DNA from: Nematostella vectensis
Lineage: Eukaryota > Cnidaria > Anthozoa > Actiniaria > Edwardsiidae
DNA length: 64,000 bases
Assembly (NCBI RefSeq): GCF_932526225.1
Contig: NC_064034.1
Location: 19,094,927 to 19,158,926 of the forward strand
Direction: 5' to 3'
Shown: positions 1 through 13,900 of the stretch, one piece after another
How positions within the stretch are numbered: the stretch's first letter is position 1
Layout of the letters: each line of letters opens with the position of its first letter
Made by a program: the position numbers and the translations under genes
The notes under the pieces: generated by a model
The model's database searches: none
Told to the model about the DNA's origin: nothing
What the model saw: the letters and a program-made list of their open reading frames with translations, nothing else

Positions 1-142
1 GATTCATATGGACTGCATTCCAGAAATTATTTATCGTCTTCAATTTACTCCTACACCCTCTTTTCAAGGCTTTCTGCAGCCTGCGAATTAGTTGCTGCTT
101 TCTCTTTTAGTGCTGTTAAAATATTCGGTGTATATAACTGTG

Positions 143-326
143 CAAGCCTAACATCCCTGTATTTTCGAAAAATCAAACTTCACACCTAGCTTTTGAAGCA
201 TAACATTCATACCCCTGTACCTTCGAATAATGGTGCAATCAAACTTCACACCTAGCTTTTGAAGCATAACATTCATACCCCTGTACCTTCGAATAATGGT
301 GCAATCAAACTTCACACCTAGCTTTT
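143..326 (-). repeat. 66-bp tandem repeat spanning the RTCA exon 5 donor
   Basis: Two near-identical 66-bp units (326-261 and 260-195, minus strand) and a third degraded copy of about 52 bp (194-143). Each full unit holds the last ~38 bp of exon 5 and the first ~28 bp of the intron including GT. Because 66 is a multiple of three and there is no internal stop, the array reads open in the RTCA frame. Confidence 0.93.
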
Positions 327-3300
327 CAGCGGCTGGCTTGAACACCTTCATGGATCATAACACATAAAAACAATAAAAATTGAGTACAATTTGAAACGTT
401 AAACAAAGCTGTACGAAGCAGTTTACTAATATAAACATAAAAAGGTCATGTCTTGTTAATCACGAGGAACATACTATGGAATTGTAAAAATCTAAAATCA
501 AGAATACATCGCTTTGTTGTAAGGACCTTTTTGCACGATGCAGCCCACTACATTGGTCCCCTTCGCTAAGTGCCTGCATTAATTTTGGAAATCAGGGTTT
601 CTATTCCTACTGTGCTATGATTTGCGTATAAGCAATACCTGAGTCATATAATCAATAGGTGGAGCCATTTCTGCATCAGTGCCTCCCTTCAAAATCAGTT
701 GTGATGCAGATGGAGCATAGAGGAGGCAAGGCAAAGCAACTTGCATCAGAAGGCATATACTCCTAGAAAACAGAAAATTGCTATCAAAGTTATCCCTTAT
801 CAAACTTGAGTTTCAGTTTTTATATTAATTTGTAAGAAACTATCTGTTAACCAGATCTCTGCAAGAAACATTTTTTCAAAGGGAATGCTACCTTAAAAAT
901 ACCTTACAGTTGATTAGAAGAAATGTTCTGAAGATGAAAAACTTAACTGAAGAAACGCCATTATACGCTAGATAAGGATTTAAAAGAAACAGAGACTAAC
1001 AATGTTGAGCTCCCCTCTAGAGAGGAGACAATTAACTTATAAGTTATCTATGAAACGGTTTTCAGTAAAACTTTCGTTTATCAAACTATTTTGTTAAACT
1101 ACTGTTATTCAAAGTTTTGAAGGGGAATTCTGAACAATCTACCAAGACTGTGTAACTTTTGTTGAGTGAAGATCCGTCCTAGTACAGAATTTAAAGTCAA
1201 ACGTTCAATAGAAGGCAACACATGAAGATGCACGAGGTTTTCGGCCCGGAAGGGGAAGTGGAGCAACACAACAACGTTCATTCAGAAACCATCAACAAGA
1301 AGAAGAGGGAAGCACACCAAAGTGATTTACCGTCGAGTTCAAGAAGCAATCCCTTTACTTCCTAGATTCTCTAAAAAAAATCGAAGAATAGATGGCAAAA
1401 GGTTGCTGATACCAAGAATGCACAAGTCACTTGTATTGAAACTATCCGAAAACAAACAAATGCAAGCAGTGCGAGAGCTGCAAGACGGAGAAGCCAGATG
1501 GTAAAGTATCCCTTGACTTGGTTTCTGAGTATTTCATCAGCCTCATATCAGACATATCTTTTATGGCGACCCGACGTATCTGATATTGCTGTCACCCCGC
1601 TTGATATCCACATAAAGCTTTTTGGTACCGAGGAAGAAGCTTATATATCCTGTGGCAAGACTGGTGGCCCCGATAACATCAAAAAAATCTTTTAAAAAGA
1701 GCTAGCTCCTGTCATCTGCGACGCATCTACATCGCTTCTTTCCGCCACACTTTTCAAATCGTCTACATCGCTTCTGTCCCAACACTTCTGAAAACGTTCG
1801 CGGTTTGTCACTTTTACCATAGAAAGAGTAATGTCGAATATATAAGTTTGATATAAATCACTTGCCGTTTACGGTAAATCAACATCACATGGTCTCGTAT
1901 ACATCTTACATCTCGCTGTCAAGGCCTAGTTACAGAGGTCATAGCAGCGTTAGACTATTTTCTGCGGATTTCCGAAAGTGTTCGATTTGATAGACCATCT
2001 TGCTCTAACTGGTTTCAATTTCCATCGTGCGCTTTTGAGATGGATAGCACCTTGTCTCGGTAGGCCTGAAGCTTTGTGCACGCGTTGAATGCTATGGGGA
2101 AATCCATAAGGGACCTAATTAGGTGCAATATTGTTCGCGGTAATGGTTAAGTGCAAAGTATGTAGACAACGTAGTCGTGTTAGAGATCCCAAAGACACGA
2201 GAATAAACCCTGTAACTCGATTGGCTTTCTATGCCATATTAACTACGTGGAGCGCACCATCCATACAGACAGTGCATGCCAATCGCAGACTGTACGCTTT
2301 AAGACTATTGAGGAAATGTGGTGCTTTTTTAAAAGATATGGTCGCTATATAGTGATCTCTAGTAAGATGTGTACTGGAATATGCCTCAATTGTATATGCA
2401 AATATGTCTGGAATTCTATCAGATTCAATAGAACATGTCCAAAAGTGTGCTACCGGGAATGTGTTATGGTTACACACTACACAGGCGAGCCTGTCGATAC
2501 TCGACGCCCACAGATCGGCTGCGTGCAAGAAGTTTACGTACGGGCTCGACTCGAGAAACCTGCTCTACCAGGTCGCCACATGGTCATGCTTTGAGGTCCG
2601 TCCTTTCATCACGTATCCAATAAATATTATTATTATTATTTTAATATAATTATATTTATTTTATGTTGCTTGTAATTCAGAGCCTATATTACTTGGAATG
2701 GCTTGAATAAACTACATATTATTATTTGAAATTTAAGCGAGCAGGATCTCCAAGTTGTGGATCAAGACAATGATGGAGACAGGAGATATTTTACGAGAAA
2801 GAGGAAGGAATCAAATTCATAGGGCGCAACAACATTTCCCTTAGAAGAATAGGGCAAACTATGAAGCAGCATTCAGCTAATGGCGATAGAGAAATCATTT
2901 AGAGGGAAGTTAGAGAAGTTTCCAGTCTCAGCCATCTTCTACCTTAGGCAAAAGACAAGCCACTTTGCAGCAGCTGTGCATTTGGGCAGAGGGGGAGCAA
3001 TATGACAAGCCCGAAATAGTCTTCAGGGGGGAAAGGGAACATCACAAATAAGGAGTAAGAGAAGTATTACAACTTGGTTAAAAACAATGCGATTAAACCC
3101 CCGTGTGTTGGCCACGCCACCACTTCCCGTAGCAACTTGTTATCGTATACGAACAACGTACAGAAGTGGCCGTACCTTCAAGGAATCAACTTAACATTTT
3201 CTAATGTTAAGTTGAAACCTAGGCAGTTACTATCAAGAGGCAGATTTCACCTAACGAAATTCATGTCTAGCCCCGGAAGAGTTTTGCAAGCTATATCGGA

Positions 3301-4855
3301 ATCAGAACTAAGAACTCAGAGCTTGAAGTACGCTGAGAAGATGTCTGAGCACCTGACCAAATGTGACAATTTAATATTTGATTAAGCGAGAGGGCGTGTG
3401 TACATAGAACCACGATTTGTAATTGAAGAAAGTGAACACTTTTATACCCTTTTATACTTTTGTATAATCAATTAAATATAACATAAATCACCACACGGCT
3501 AAGATAATTTATTGGTGTCTCCCGTGCCAAGACCAGGATAAGTAAAAAACCCAGGATATGAACCAAGACACAAACAACATTTTTTTTTTTTTGCAAATAG
3601 GCATAGCAGAACAGACCGAGATGCGTTCAGATTTTTGCACAAAGACAATGATCTCGAAAAACACTTTCGTTACACTAGAGTGCCATTCGGGGCCGAAGCC
3701 ATTTCCCCAGCTTTCGCCCCCCCCCCCCCCCCCCCCAACTGTATCGGAATTCGATTTTATAATTCTTAATTTTGACTTGAGCTAGAGGGGTAAAACGAAA
3801 TCGGGTTTCGCCTTGAATTTAGGCCAGTAAGATTTTCTTGGATAGTAACCAATGAGAAATTAGCTTCACGCACTTGAGTACTTTTTCATATATTATATTT
3901 ATTGTATTTGAACTGTACTCACACCATGGGTATTGGAATGACTTTTTGGATTGAAAGAATAATATGGTTATTGACTGCATGATCGCACAAAGGTATTTAC
4001 AAGTACTTTGATATCTCTACATGATAACGATGTGTGAATCCAGACATAAATTTGCCCACTGTCCTGCTCCCGTTTTTTGCGCTCGCCCTCAGGATCCGCG
4101 CTGCTCAAAATTCAAGATGGCGCCCGGTTACCGAAACGGGAGGGTTTTCCGCGATAAAACACTGAGTACCGCCTGCTAGCAGGCTAACCATAGCGTGATC
4201 TCACCATGACATGTTCTAGCGTGACGTGTCTCCCCTCCATAAAGGAGCCAACAAGGAGCCGTACGTGGCGTCCGTCTTCGTGGCCGTCATCTCCATGCCG
4301 CTATCGAATACGCCTATTTCAAGCTCGCCATGAGCCACGATCTCAAGCAGAAACAAAAGCTACTCGACGCCGTGCGCCCATGTAGGAGGATTTTCGTTCC
4401 TATCTGATTTTGTTCCGGCAGGAACAAAAGTCATAGAAAAACAGTTCTGGCCGGAACAAATCATCCGAATTTTCGAGATTTTGTGCCCGGGAATTCAGTT
4501 CGGCACCCGGGATTTTAGTTCGTACTCTCCACCAAACCCTGACCAAACTGACCTCCAAACTTGTAAACAATAATACTTAGGGTGCGACACGACCCGTCAA
4601 TCAAAATAATAACTTAAACTCAACTCAACGCATAACTCGCTGATAAGTCTATCTCAAGAGTCTAACGAACGAAACCGATTAATCAATTGTAAGGAAAAGA
4701 CAGAGAAATCTAGTCACAACAACTAGCCGTCTACACCAGTTAGACCCCTTCATGGCTAATGATGGTCTCGTGCATACAATGGCAAAGAATTGAAAAGGCT
4801 ATCCTAAAACAATGAAAGTAGAAAAGCAATAGACAATAGAATAGAGCAATAGAAG

Positions 4856-4937
<82 letters not shown>

Positions 4938-7900
4938 ATGAGACGGTCAAGACATGGTGTGTGCCCATGCTCAACAGTGGAAGGAAAATCTGCAATTCTG
5001 TCATCGATTGAAATGGAAGATGACTGTTAAAGTGTCAAGGTGATTAGTCAGTGGCAGGGATAACAAAAAAATGTTGACAGACAAAATAGCTATTAGAGCT
5101 GATCGTTTTTATTGGCACCAACAAGTCCACTTAAATACATGAGATGGTGAGGTTTTTTTCTCTTCCACATGATCGATATTGCTATTGTGAATAGTCACCT
5201 CCTATTTCAATATCATCGATCTGGACATCCCGTTACTGAGTTAAAGCAGGAGGTTGTCTGTCAGATAGTTGGACTGGGCAAGTAAAACTTGCCCAGTCCA
5301 ACTAGTGCACAAACTCCAAAAGAAACAACCTGGTTTGTATGAAACTGTTCATATACCCACCTATGGCAACATCAAGAAGAACTGCAATATATCCTACAAG
5401 TACACAACTAGAGGGCTGAAGTTCCACAGTGGGGAAGGGGCCACAGTGTCAAGTGAGTCTACACTGCACAGGTACCAAGAACTTCTTTGTTATCTGGCAT
5501 GGAAAAACCCTTGTCCATGAGAGGAAATGCTTTTCTTTATATGGATACGAGCTACTTAACTTAGTCATTTACTTCAATGGCAACCAGTTACAGTTTCTTT
5601 TAGTGGGATATATCATAACTCTAATATCTAGAACTTGTGTAACAAAAATCAAATTTTAAATAAGTCATTTAAAAAGACTCCCCTTTTATATTACACTGTC
5701 AAATCCCAATATGGATTACAACAATACTTCGAAACTTCACTTTTTATAATTATCTATATAATATGCCACTTGAGGTAGATCGAGTTATATCAGCCATAAA
5801 ATCCATAATATTTTTCATATAAGTTTAAATACATGCATAGAATAATGTATTACGCGCTCCGCTAACCCATTCAAGATGAAATGCAATACTCAAAAAAATG
5901 ATTTTTCAATAATTTGTCTATAGACTTATATTTGTCTCCGGAATGTGTTTGTTTTTAAAATCGAACAAATATTAAATATTTTATGGATTTTTCCTTATTT
6001 TTCTCGGCTTGACCCATAAAACACTACAAAATTTGAACCAAGTATCGCTACCTGCAGCGCGAAAAATAAATAGCGCAGAAACACAACAACACCACAGGAG
6101 GCAACCAGGATATATGCTCTCAATATTATTTCAATCTCACCTTAATCCAGTTAAAATAAAATATTTGACAGATTTTCTCAAATATAGCCTCGCATCCATC
6201 ATTTTGCACGATCGTCAAACCGACAAATTGAGGCCTTAAAAGTCGCATCTGGTACATTGCTCTATCAAAAATGGTCATTTTTCCTGAAAAGATAGTCACT
6301 TACTTGCCTAGAATCTGAAATAAAATTTTGGGGATAATAAAATCCGGAGCGCTGAGAGCGCCAAGAAGATACAACACTTCACAGGTATTTGACCTTTCAA
6401 CTTGGGCTAACTATGACACCAACTGCTGAATTGGCAGAGAAATTTGGCTTTTGCCGACGCTCCCACCTCGAAACAACGCTGAAAACAAATTTGAGGACCA
6501 ATAAATATGTGTTTTATCACTTGCATTCTTCGTTGTGCGAGATGATTTAAAAAAAACACGTATTTGAGTGATTATTTGAATGGATTATAACTAGTCTTGC
6601 GTAATCTTTGTGTCCAAAGAATTCGTAACATAGATCAAAACAACAAGCTAAGTGGTTTTAAATTTTCCTCACCTCAGCTTGGGAAAGTTCTTGATAGGCA
6701 TCATTTTTTATCAATGCTTGTTCCTCTACAAACGCATAAAAACGGCTTGCGATCTCGGAATGTTTTTCATGGTGCTTCCACGTGACCGGCAGTGCACACA
6801 GGAGTCCCAAAGTTTCTCAAACACAATGCAAAAAAAGAGAGAAAACAGAAAGAGCAACTCATCAAAAAATCTGATTCCTTATTTTGGAATAGAATAAAAT
6901 AAATAATGTCCAACCGTAAGGATTGCTTGAAATTGTAAGCTATCGAAGTTATCGAATGATGGATTTTATTTCAATGCGGAGCGGACAACTATTTTTCCAT
7001 TTTAACTACACCTACCCCTAAAATGACCGTTTGGGGTCAGTCAACAAAGCGTGCATTCTAAACCCCCCGCACCAGCAAGCGCGACAGTATCGCCACAGAA
7101 AGCCCGTCACAAGTTTCTCACAAAATCAAGATTCCGAGCCTCATCAAGCTGTAGGCAGTGATTGATATGGAATCTCATGAAACGGTCAGCATGGAGTGAC
7201 AGATTCGATCTATACAGAAAAGCAACCAAACTAGGTATGGAAGAGGGAGAATTGCAAGTCAGCTCTCTTGTTTTTGCCATGGAATGCGAAGCGAGCAAAG
7301 TGTAAATGGCATTCATTTTTCCCGCCACCGACAAGTGCAATCCTAGACCCAAAGAACAACTATTGCACAGTTGTCGCGTTGAGTCGTATTTCATTCCACA
7401 GAGAAACGTTATCCAAAACTCCATTAACTAAACCAGATGTCTGGCGAGTCAATTGAAACTTTCCTTCTCAAAGCCTTCGAGACCTTACAACATACTGCGA
7501 CTTGAAAGAAAAGGAAGACGAAAACGTGCGAGCCGTCTCATAGTCGGACAGAGGGATAAAGAACTTTCACAAAAACTCCAGATAGATAAGGACGACTACA
7601 CACTGCAAAAGGAAATATACTATGCTCGCAAGTGCGAGACGATTAAAGGTCCAAACAAAGCAATTTTATCCGTGATTCAGGTCTAATGAAAACCTGGTCC
7701 CAATTCCCGTCGTCAGAAAATAGAGAAACCTGCAAAAAGGCTTGCTCAGCAAAGAATGCCGAGTGCAGACAGTGCCAAAAGAGTAAGAGAGTGCAGGAAG
7801 TACAAGAAACTCATCCTGTTGAATGTTCCTCAGATGTGGAAAGCAGTCGCTAGTGTCGCGCGATCGTTTTCCAAAAAAATGCGGGCCGTAGCAAAGCTGC

Positions 7901-10900
7901 AGAAACTGCTAGAAAACAAAAAGTTTATCGAAGCAAAGTGAATGTAAATTACGAAATGAATTACGGAGTAAATTACGTAGGGGATAGAGCTTATCTTCCT
8001 AATTTCTGATGGAGTCACATTTCTCGACAGAGCCAGTAATATAGCATTCATCGCTGGAGGAAGTTACCAACGTCAAGCGCTGGGCGGTGGAGAACCGAAT
8101 GGAGATGAACATGAAAAAGACCTTCGAGATGGTAGTAAAAGGTAAAACTAGGAAGCCTATTCCAGAGTCCATTGAGGGTATAGTTAGAAAGAATGAACTG
8201 AAACTGTTAGGGATCACGATCCATGAGGATCCATGTAATTGGGACACTCAATTTGAAAACATGTTATCGAAAGCTAGTTCCCGATCGTATATTCTTAGGG
8301 TCTGTAAGTACTATGGATACTCTTCACATGACCTCACGGTGCTTTTTAATAGTCTTACAATGTCACTTTTTACCTACGCAATGGAGGTCTGGGCCTCTGC
8401 CCACCATACTAAGTATCTCTCACGTATAGATAAGTTTTGCAAAAGAGCTTTTCGTTATGGTTACACTAGCGAGTACTTTTCCATTGCTGATCTCATCTCT
8501 GAGAGAGACAGAAGTCTCTGGGTCAAGATTACTGGGAACAGCAACCACCCACTCCACGATTTACTGCCCCCTCAAAGGAATAGGTGTCTGAGAGCTAAAG
8601 GCCATAACTATATGTATAAATGTACAGTAATTCCTAAAATGTTTAGTTATGACAATTGTCTCCAACAATGTAAACAATAGATAAAAAATAAATCTATTCT
8701 CTAGAATGGCCTAAATGCTCAATGAGTCTTTCAAAATAACAATGCCTTGGTGTCCCTGATGTCGCCTGTTCAGGATTTCTGGCTGCACCTTTGAAGGGAT
8801 AACAATGCAGTCACCATATGTAAGTAGTCCATTGCTAACAGGGAAAAGATTTCTAGGTACTGTTTTATATTTTCAGGCACGTCTTGTGAATATTTTTTAA
8901 ACTACTAACATGCATGCAGCTCTGGCAGGACTGGAACCAAGCAGCTCTGGCAGGCAGGCAGCGAATATCGCAATGCTTCTAACCTAAGACCCAAATGCCT
9001 TTCAACACTTAAACCATTTCACCTTTAATGAAGGGGAAGACAAAATCAATTACAAGGATGTCATAACAAAGTTTGACACATGATTAGCCAGAATGAAGAG
9101 AGTAATTTTTCCCAAGATATCAATTTTTGAATCACGAGAGAGAGTTGAGTGACAGTCATTTGATGAATCTTCACCCAGCAAGGAGTTCTGGCAAAGGCTT
9201 GCGACTTTCCAGAAGCTGACAACATGATTGGAGACTAGATAATATTAGGCCTACGTAGCGGCGCTAAAGGATAGGGAGAAGGGGGTCCGTTGTCGAGAAA
9301 AAAAATATCGGAGCTAGCGACTGCCCTCGTGCCTCCTACATGAAGGCTGTCTAATGGTCAGAACAATCTGGGCTCATTTAAAAAAAAAAAACAAAGTTAA
9401 ACGTATCACGCGCATGCAAAACCCATTGGAGCGCAAATACAACATCCAAGGGGAGGAAATGATGTTCTGTGACTGAGAGAGATCTAGGTGTTTTGGTCTC
9501 TAGCTACTTGACCTGGAACTGAGCAAAGCTCAAAGGCAAATCGGCTCCTTGGGTTTATACGTCGCTCATACAAGTACAACCAGTCTGTTCGCTCTACCTG
9601 GCCATCTTCCGCTGCCACCTAGGCTATGCATTACAAGTCTGGGATCCAAAGTCCACTGGGCTCATAAAGCACGTGGAGAGCGTCCAACGTCAGGCGACCA
9701 GGTTTATATTCCCGCTGGCCTTTCAGTGTGACACCAGCTTTAAGCAAGGCTGCAGTTGACCAATCCACTACCCCTCTCTTACTGGCATGAGGTTCAAGAT
9801 GTCGTTTTGTCTTAAAAGCCATCAACGAAATTGTATATATTGACGGTGATGGTTTGCGAAACACTAGGAATTGTAATAGGGCCACTGACACTTTGGTATG
9901 CCAACACACAAAGAAATGCCGTACAGTAACATATCAACGACCTTTTTATAAACGTGCTACCCATACTTGTGCACACTTGCACTTGAAAGTCCGTGTCTTT
10001 TATATTCTGATGTAAACGGATCATTGTTATTGGCTCTGCTGCAGTGGCTCCCCGGCCTTTGTTCGTTTTTTTGTTTGTTGTATTATTTATCTGCTGTTAA
10101 GGCGAAGCAAAATAATAAAAAGAATAAAGAACCGTTGCTAATGCTTCTTTCTCGTCAACCAAAACCGGGCAGAGAAAAGCTGCTGGCAATTGTCTTTGTA
10201 GCCGAACGTTTCAAACAGTGCATATTTGGCAAGGAATTATAAGGCGGAAATACTCATATGCATGAACACGACCACTTGCAACAAACTACTGAAACGCGGC
10301 AATACTGATATCCAGGCCTGTACCCAGAAGTTTTCTTGGGGGGGGGGGGGGGGGGGGGGGAAATCCGAAAAAGTGGACCTTATTTTTCCGGAGGGGGGTG
10401 GAGGGATTTCTCTGATACAAATCTGACCACCCGCGAAAAACAACACACACAAAAATGCTTTTTTTATGCCTTTGCAGTTTCTCCACGAGACGTTTATTGT
10501 CGGATTTGACTACATACAAGAGTGATCTAGCTTATGCTTTATAGTTTTGTCTTCAAATAGCACGTCTAATGAGAACCGAAAGTCGACATTCGGCGGTTGT
10601 GTGTGTGTGTGGGGGGGTGCGTTCGCACCCGCTGCATCCCCCTGCTTACGGGTCTGATATCAATGAAAATAACCACTTGCAACAAACCATTAAAAGGCAG
10701 CAATACTCATATGCATGAACATAACCACTTGCAACAAACCATTGAAAGGCGGCAATACTCAGATGCATGAAAATAACCACTTGCAACAAACCATTAAAAG
10801 GGGACTTTAAAAGCACACTAGCATACACACATTGGCACCAATCGGGCCAAGACGGGACGCCAGCACAGTCTATTACCCGTGCAGTTCGGCAACCATGGAC

Positions 10901-13900
10901 AGCTGTTTCGTCCTTGTTAGGACTCGTCAGCATGGCATAACCGGTTTGCCTTAGTTAAACTTCATCGGCAAAAAAACTGCAGGGCGACTTCGACTTGAAC
11001 GAAGTGCTTTAAGCCACAGCTTAGATCCATGTGGGATCTAGAGCTGCGACCGGGCTAGCGTGATGCCAATTGTGCGGATCACGCATGCGACCTTTGCTAG
11101 TCTAAAACTCCGTCGGATAGCCAAACTATCCTTGCGAGTATGTATACATAAATGTGGACTTTAAAAGCACACTAGCATACACACATTGACGAGTCCTAAT
11201 AAGGACGAAACAGCTGTCCATGGTTGCCGAACTGCACGGGTAATAGACTGTGCTAGCGTCCCGTCTTGGCCCAACTGGTGCCAATGTGTGTATGCTAGTG
11301 TGCTTCTAAAGTCCACATTTATGTATACATACTCGCAAGGATAGTTTGGCTATCCGACGGAGTTTTAGACTAGCAAAGGTCGCATGCGTGATCCGCACAA
11401 TTGGCATCACGCTAGCCCGGTTGCAGCTCTAGATCCCACATGGATCTAAGCTGTGGTTTAAAGCACTTCGTTCGAGTCGAAGTCGCCCTGCAGTTTTTTT
11501 GCCGATGAAGTTTAACTGAGGCAAATCGGCTATGCCATGCTGACGAGTCCTAATAAGGACGAAACAGCTGTCCATGGTTACCGAACTGCACGGTTAATAG
11601 ACTGTGCTAGCGTCCCGTCTTGGCCCGACTGGTGCCAATGTGTGTATGCTAGTGTGCTTCTAAAAACCATTAAAAGGCAGCAATGCTCATATGCATGAAC
11701 ATAACCACTTGCAACAAACCATTGAAAGGCGGCAATACTCAGATGCATTAAAACGGCAACTTGCAACAAACCATGAAAAGGCGGCAATACTCATGCTCAT
11801 TGTAATATCCTAGCGCCCTTGCACACTCATACCGCTGACCAATAAAAGTGAGTTGACATCCAAGATGGCGTCCCCCATGTAGCGTCCGGTTATTTCAGTG
11901 GCGACGAGAAGAAAAACAACGGAGAAAACCGCGTGTGAAGACCGGGAAATCAGACAGAAATCAGCAAGAGTCGTGGAAGAAGCCTAGAGAGAAGAAAATA
12001 GAGCTCCAGCGGGAGAATTTAGCGAGAAAACCGAAGAAAACGACGAATTCTGTCACGTGTCGGAATGGGAGAGAACGAGCAACCTCACGAAATCAGGGTT
12101 TTGACGAGTGGTAAGTCTCTTAGAATCCAACCCTTCAGCATCCCGACGAATCAGTTGGAGATTGGAAGAGCCTGGAAGGAATGGCTTGAAGATTTTGAAG
12201 AGGAGGTCGAGTATTTTGAAATCAAAACAACCGAAGATAAAATGAGAGCGATGAAGATTTATGGAGGGCCTGAGATCAAGAAACTAGCAAGAAACTTACA
12301 AGAGCCGACGCCAAGCGCGGATGACAACGACTTCACGAGAATGAAGAGGAAACTTAACAACCATTTCCTGCCGAAGAAGAACCACGCAAGATACACGTTC
12401 AACAAACAAAAGATGGAAACGAACGAGAGTATTGTCACATATGCAGCCAGAATGAGATACCAAGCCAAGGAGCGCCAGTACCGGTCAGCGGTACTTAGTT
12501 ATGTTACGTTCACCAAATGCTGCCTCCTCTCCGCCATCTTGTTTTTGCTGTGTTACGATACTGGCTTTGGTTCTCTGTTGATTAAAGCGTTTCCAAGTTG
12601 TGTCCTAGTTTGTGGTCTTATTCAACTGGCGTGGTGGCAGCTGGATTTCGTCCCTTCGTCTCTTTCGCCAAAAAAATCACAGAATAGTACAGCAAACGCC
12701 GCTGTGACAGCACAACTTATTTACCGAAGAAATGGCTGCTACTCACAGAGCACCAAAACAATGGAGCCTATCTAAAACCGAAACTATCACCAGTTTTGAA
12801 AACTGGAAGCAAAACCTGATGTATACGCTGTCTCTCGATACAAATTTCTCAACTTATCTTGCCGATGGAGCTACATGGAAAAAGAAAACAAAGACCGAAC
12901 CTCTCCGTGGCTATACCGATGATGATGAAACCGTTCAGCAATCAAAACGCCTCACTGCCCAACAGAAGGTGAACTTTTTAGAACTTATGCTAGGACAAAT
13001 CGCAAACTACTGTCCTATTATTTCGAGAAACACTTTAGTTAAGAACTCTACATCTCTAGAGTTTATCTGGCAGGCGATCCGACAACATTTTGGATTTCAA
13101 GTAACTGGTGCACACTTCATAGATTTCGTCGACATCCATCTAGAGCCCGACGAGCGCCCGGAAGACCTGTTTCAAAGACTTATGGCTTTCGCCGAGGATT
13201 CCCTCCTCAAACCCAATAACCTAACTCACCATGGCGAACAAGTAACAGAAGAAGAGGAACTTTCCCCAACACTAGAAAACCTCATAGTGTTGACTTGGCT
13301 GAGGCTTATTCACCCATCACTACCTCGCCTTGTTAAGCAACGGTACGGGACAGAGCTACGTTCTAGGACTCTCGCATCGATCAAACCAGAAATCTCTCAG
13401 GCATTGAGCTCCCTGCTAGAGGAAATTCGCACGTCCGATGATGCAAAGATCCTTCGCTCAGCCGTCAGCAACACTTATCAGTGGAAACCTGCCACAAGCC
13501 ACAACAATCAGTGGAAACCGGCACCAAATAGCAAGACCACATCAAGAAAGCCCCGCTCCTCGAAGGTATGCCCACTCTGCAGTCAGGCTAATCGGTCGGA
13601 TACTCATCACTTCCTAAGCGAATGCAAATTTCTCCCAGATAGCGATCGGCGCTATATGATTAAAGCAAGACAAATCGCTGACATCTTCGACGACAATGAC
13701 TCTGAGTTAGAGACACACGCCCAAATGCCCTCGACTGAGTCCATCGACCCCCCTGCACACACTGCCCATGACGCGGTCGTCCTCAGAATACAGACCCGCC
13801 AGTCACCATATCTAGACGTCTTCTACAATCACCATACCGTACGAATGACCGTCGACAGCGGTGCCACAGGCAACATGATAAGACTCTCCACCGCGACACG

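Larger units (their letters stand above)
10802..11663. mobile_element. Retrozyme-like insertion: head-to-head 354-nt hammerhead repeats
   Basis: Two arms point outward from about 11187/11188. The left arm (11187 to 10802, minus) and right arm (11188 to 11663, plus) each hold more than one copy of a 354-nt monomer. The period is 354 by three measures: ribozyme cleavage sites 11218 and 11572, and the repeated cacacatt word at 10833 and 11187. Each complete unit contains a hammerhead ribozyme. The insertion is flanked by a 14-bp direct repeat (aaaccattaaaagg at 10788-10801 and 11664-11677), and removing it restores the satellite register. Retrozymes are non-coding, non-autonomous retroelements known from plants and from metazoans including cnidarians; class assignment rests on motif and layout. 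Confidence 0.85.

Noticed and set aside
4804-5004. Ser/Leu-repeat membrane-like protein on the minus strand
   Set aside because: It is the GA microsatellite read as codons.
10226-10520. Gly-rich and Pro-rich frames on both strands
   Set aside because: They come from the poly(G) run; no start context, domain or splice support.
10802-11663. CRISPR-like or tRNA-type array
   Set aside because: There are only about two units of 354 nt in head-to-head order, with hammerhead cores and no spacers.
12474-12775. Gag of the Gypsy element continuing into a hydrophobic membrane segment
   Set aside because: The segment is translated LTR of the nested element; the same residues appear again at 17780-17936.
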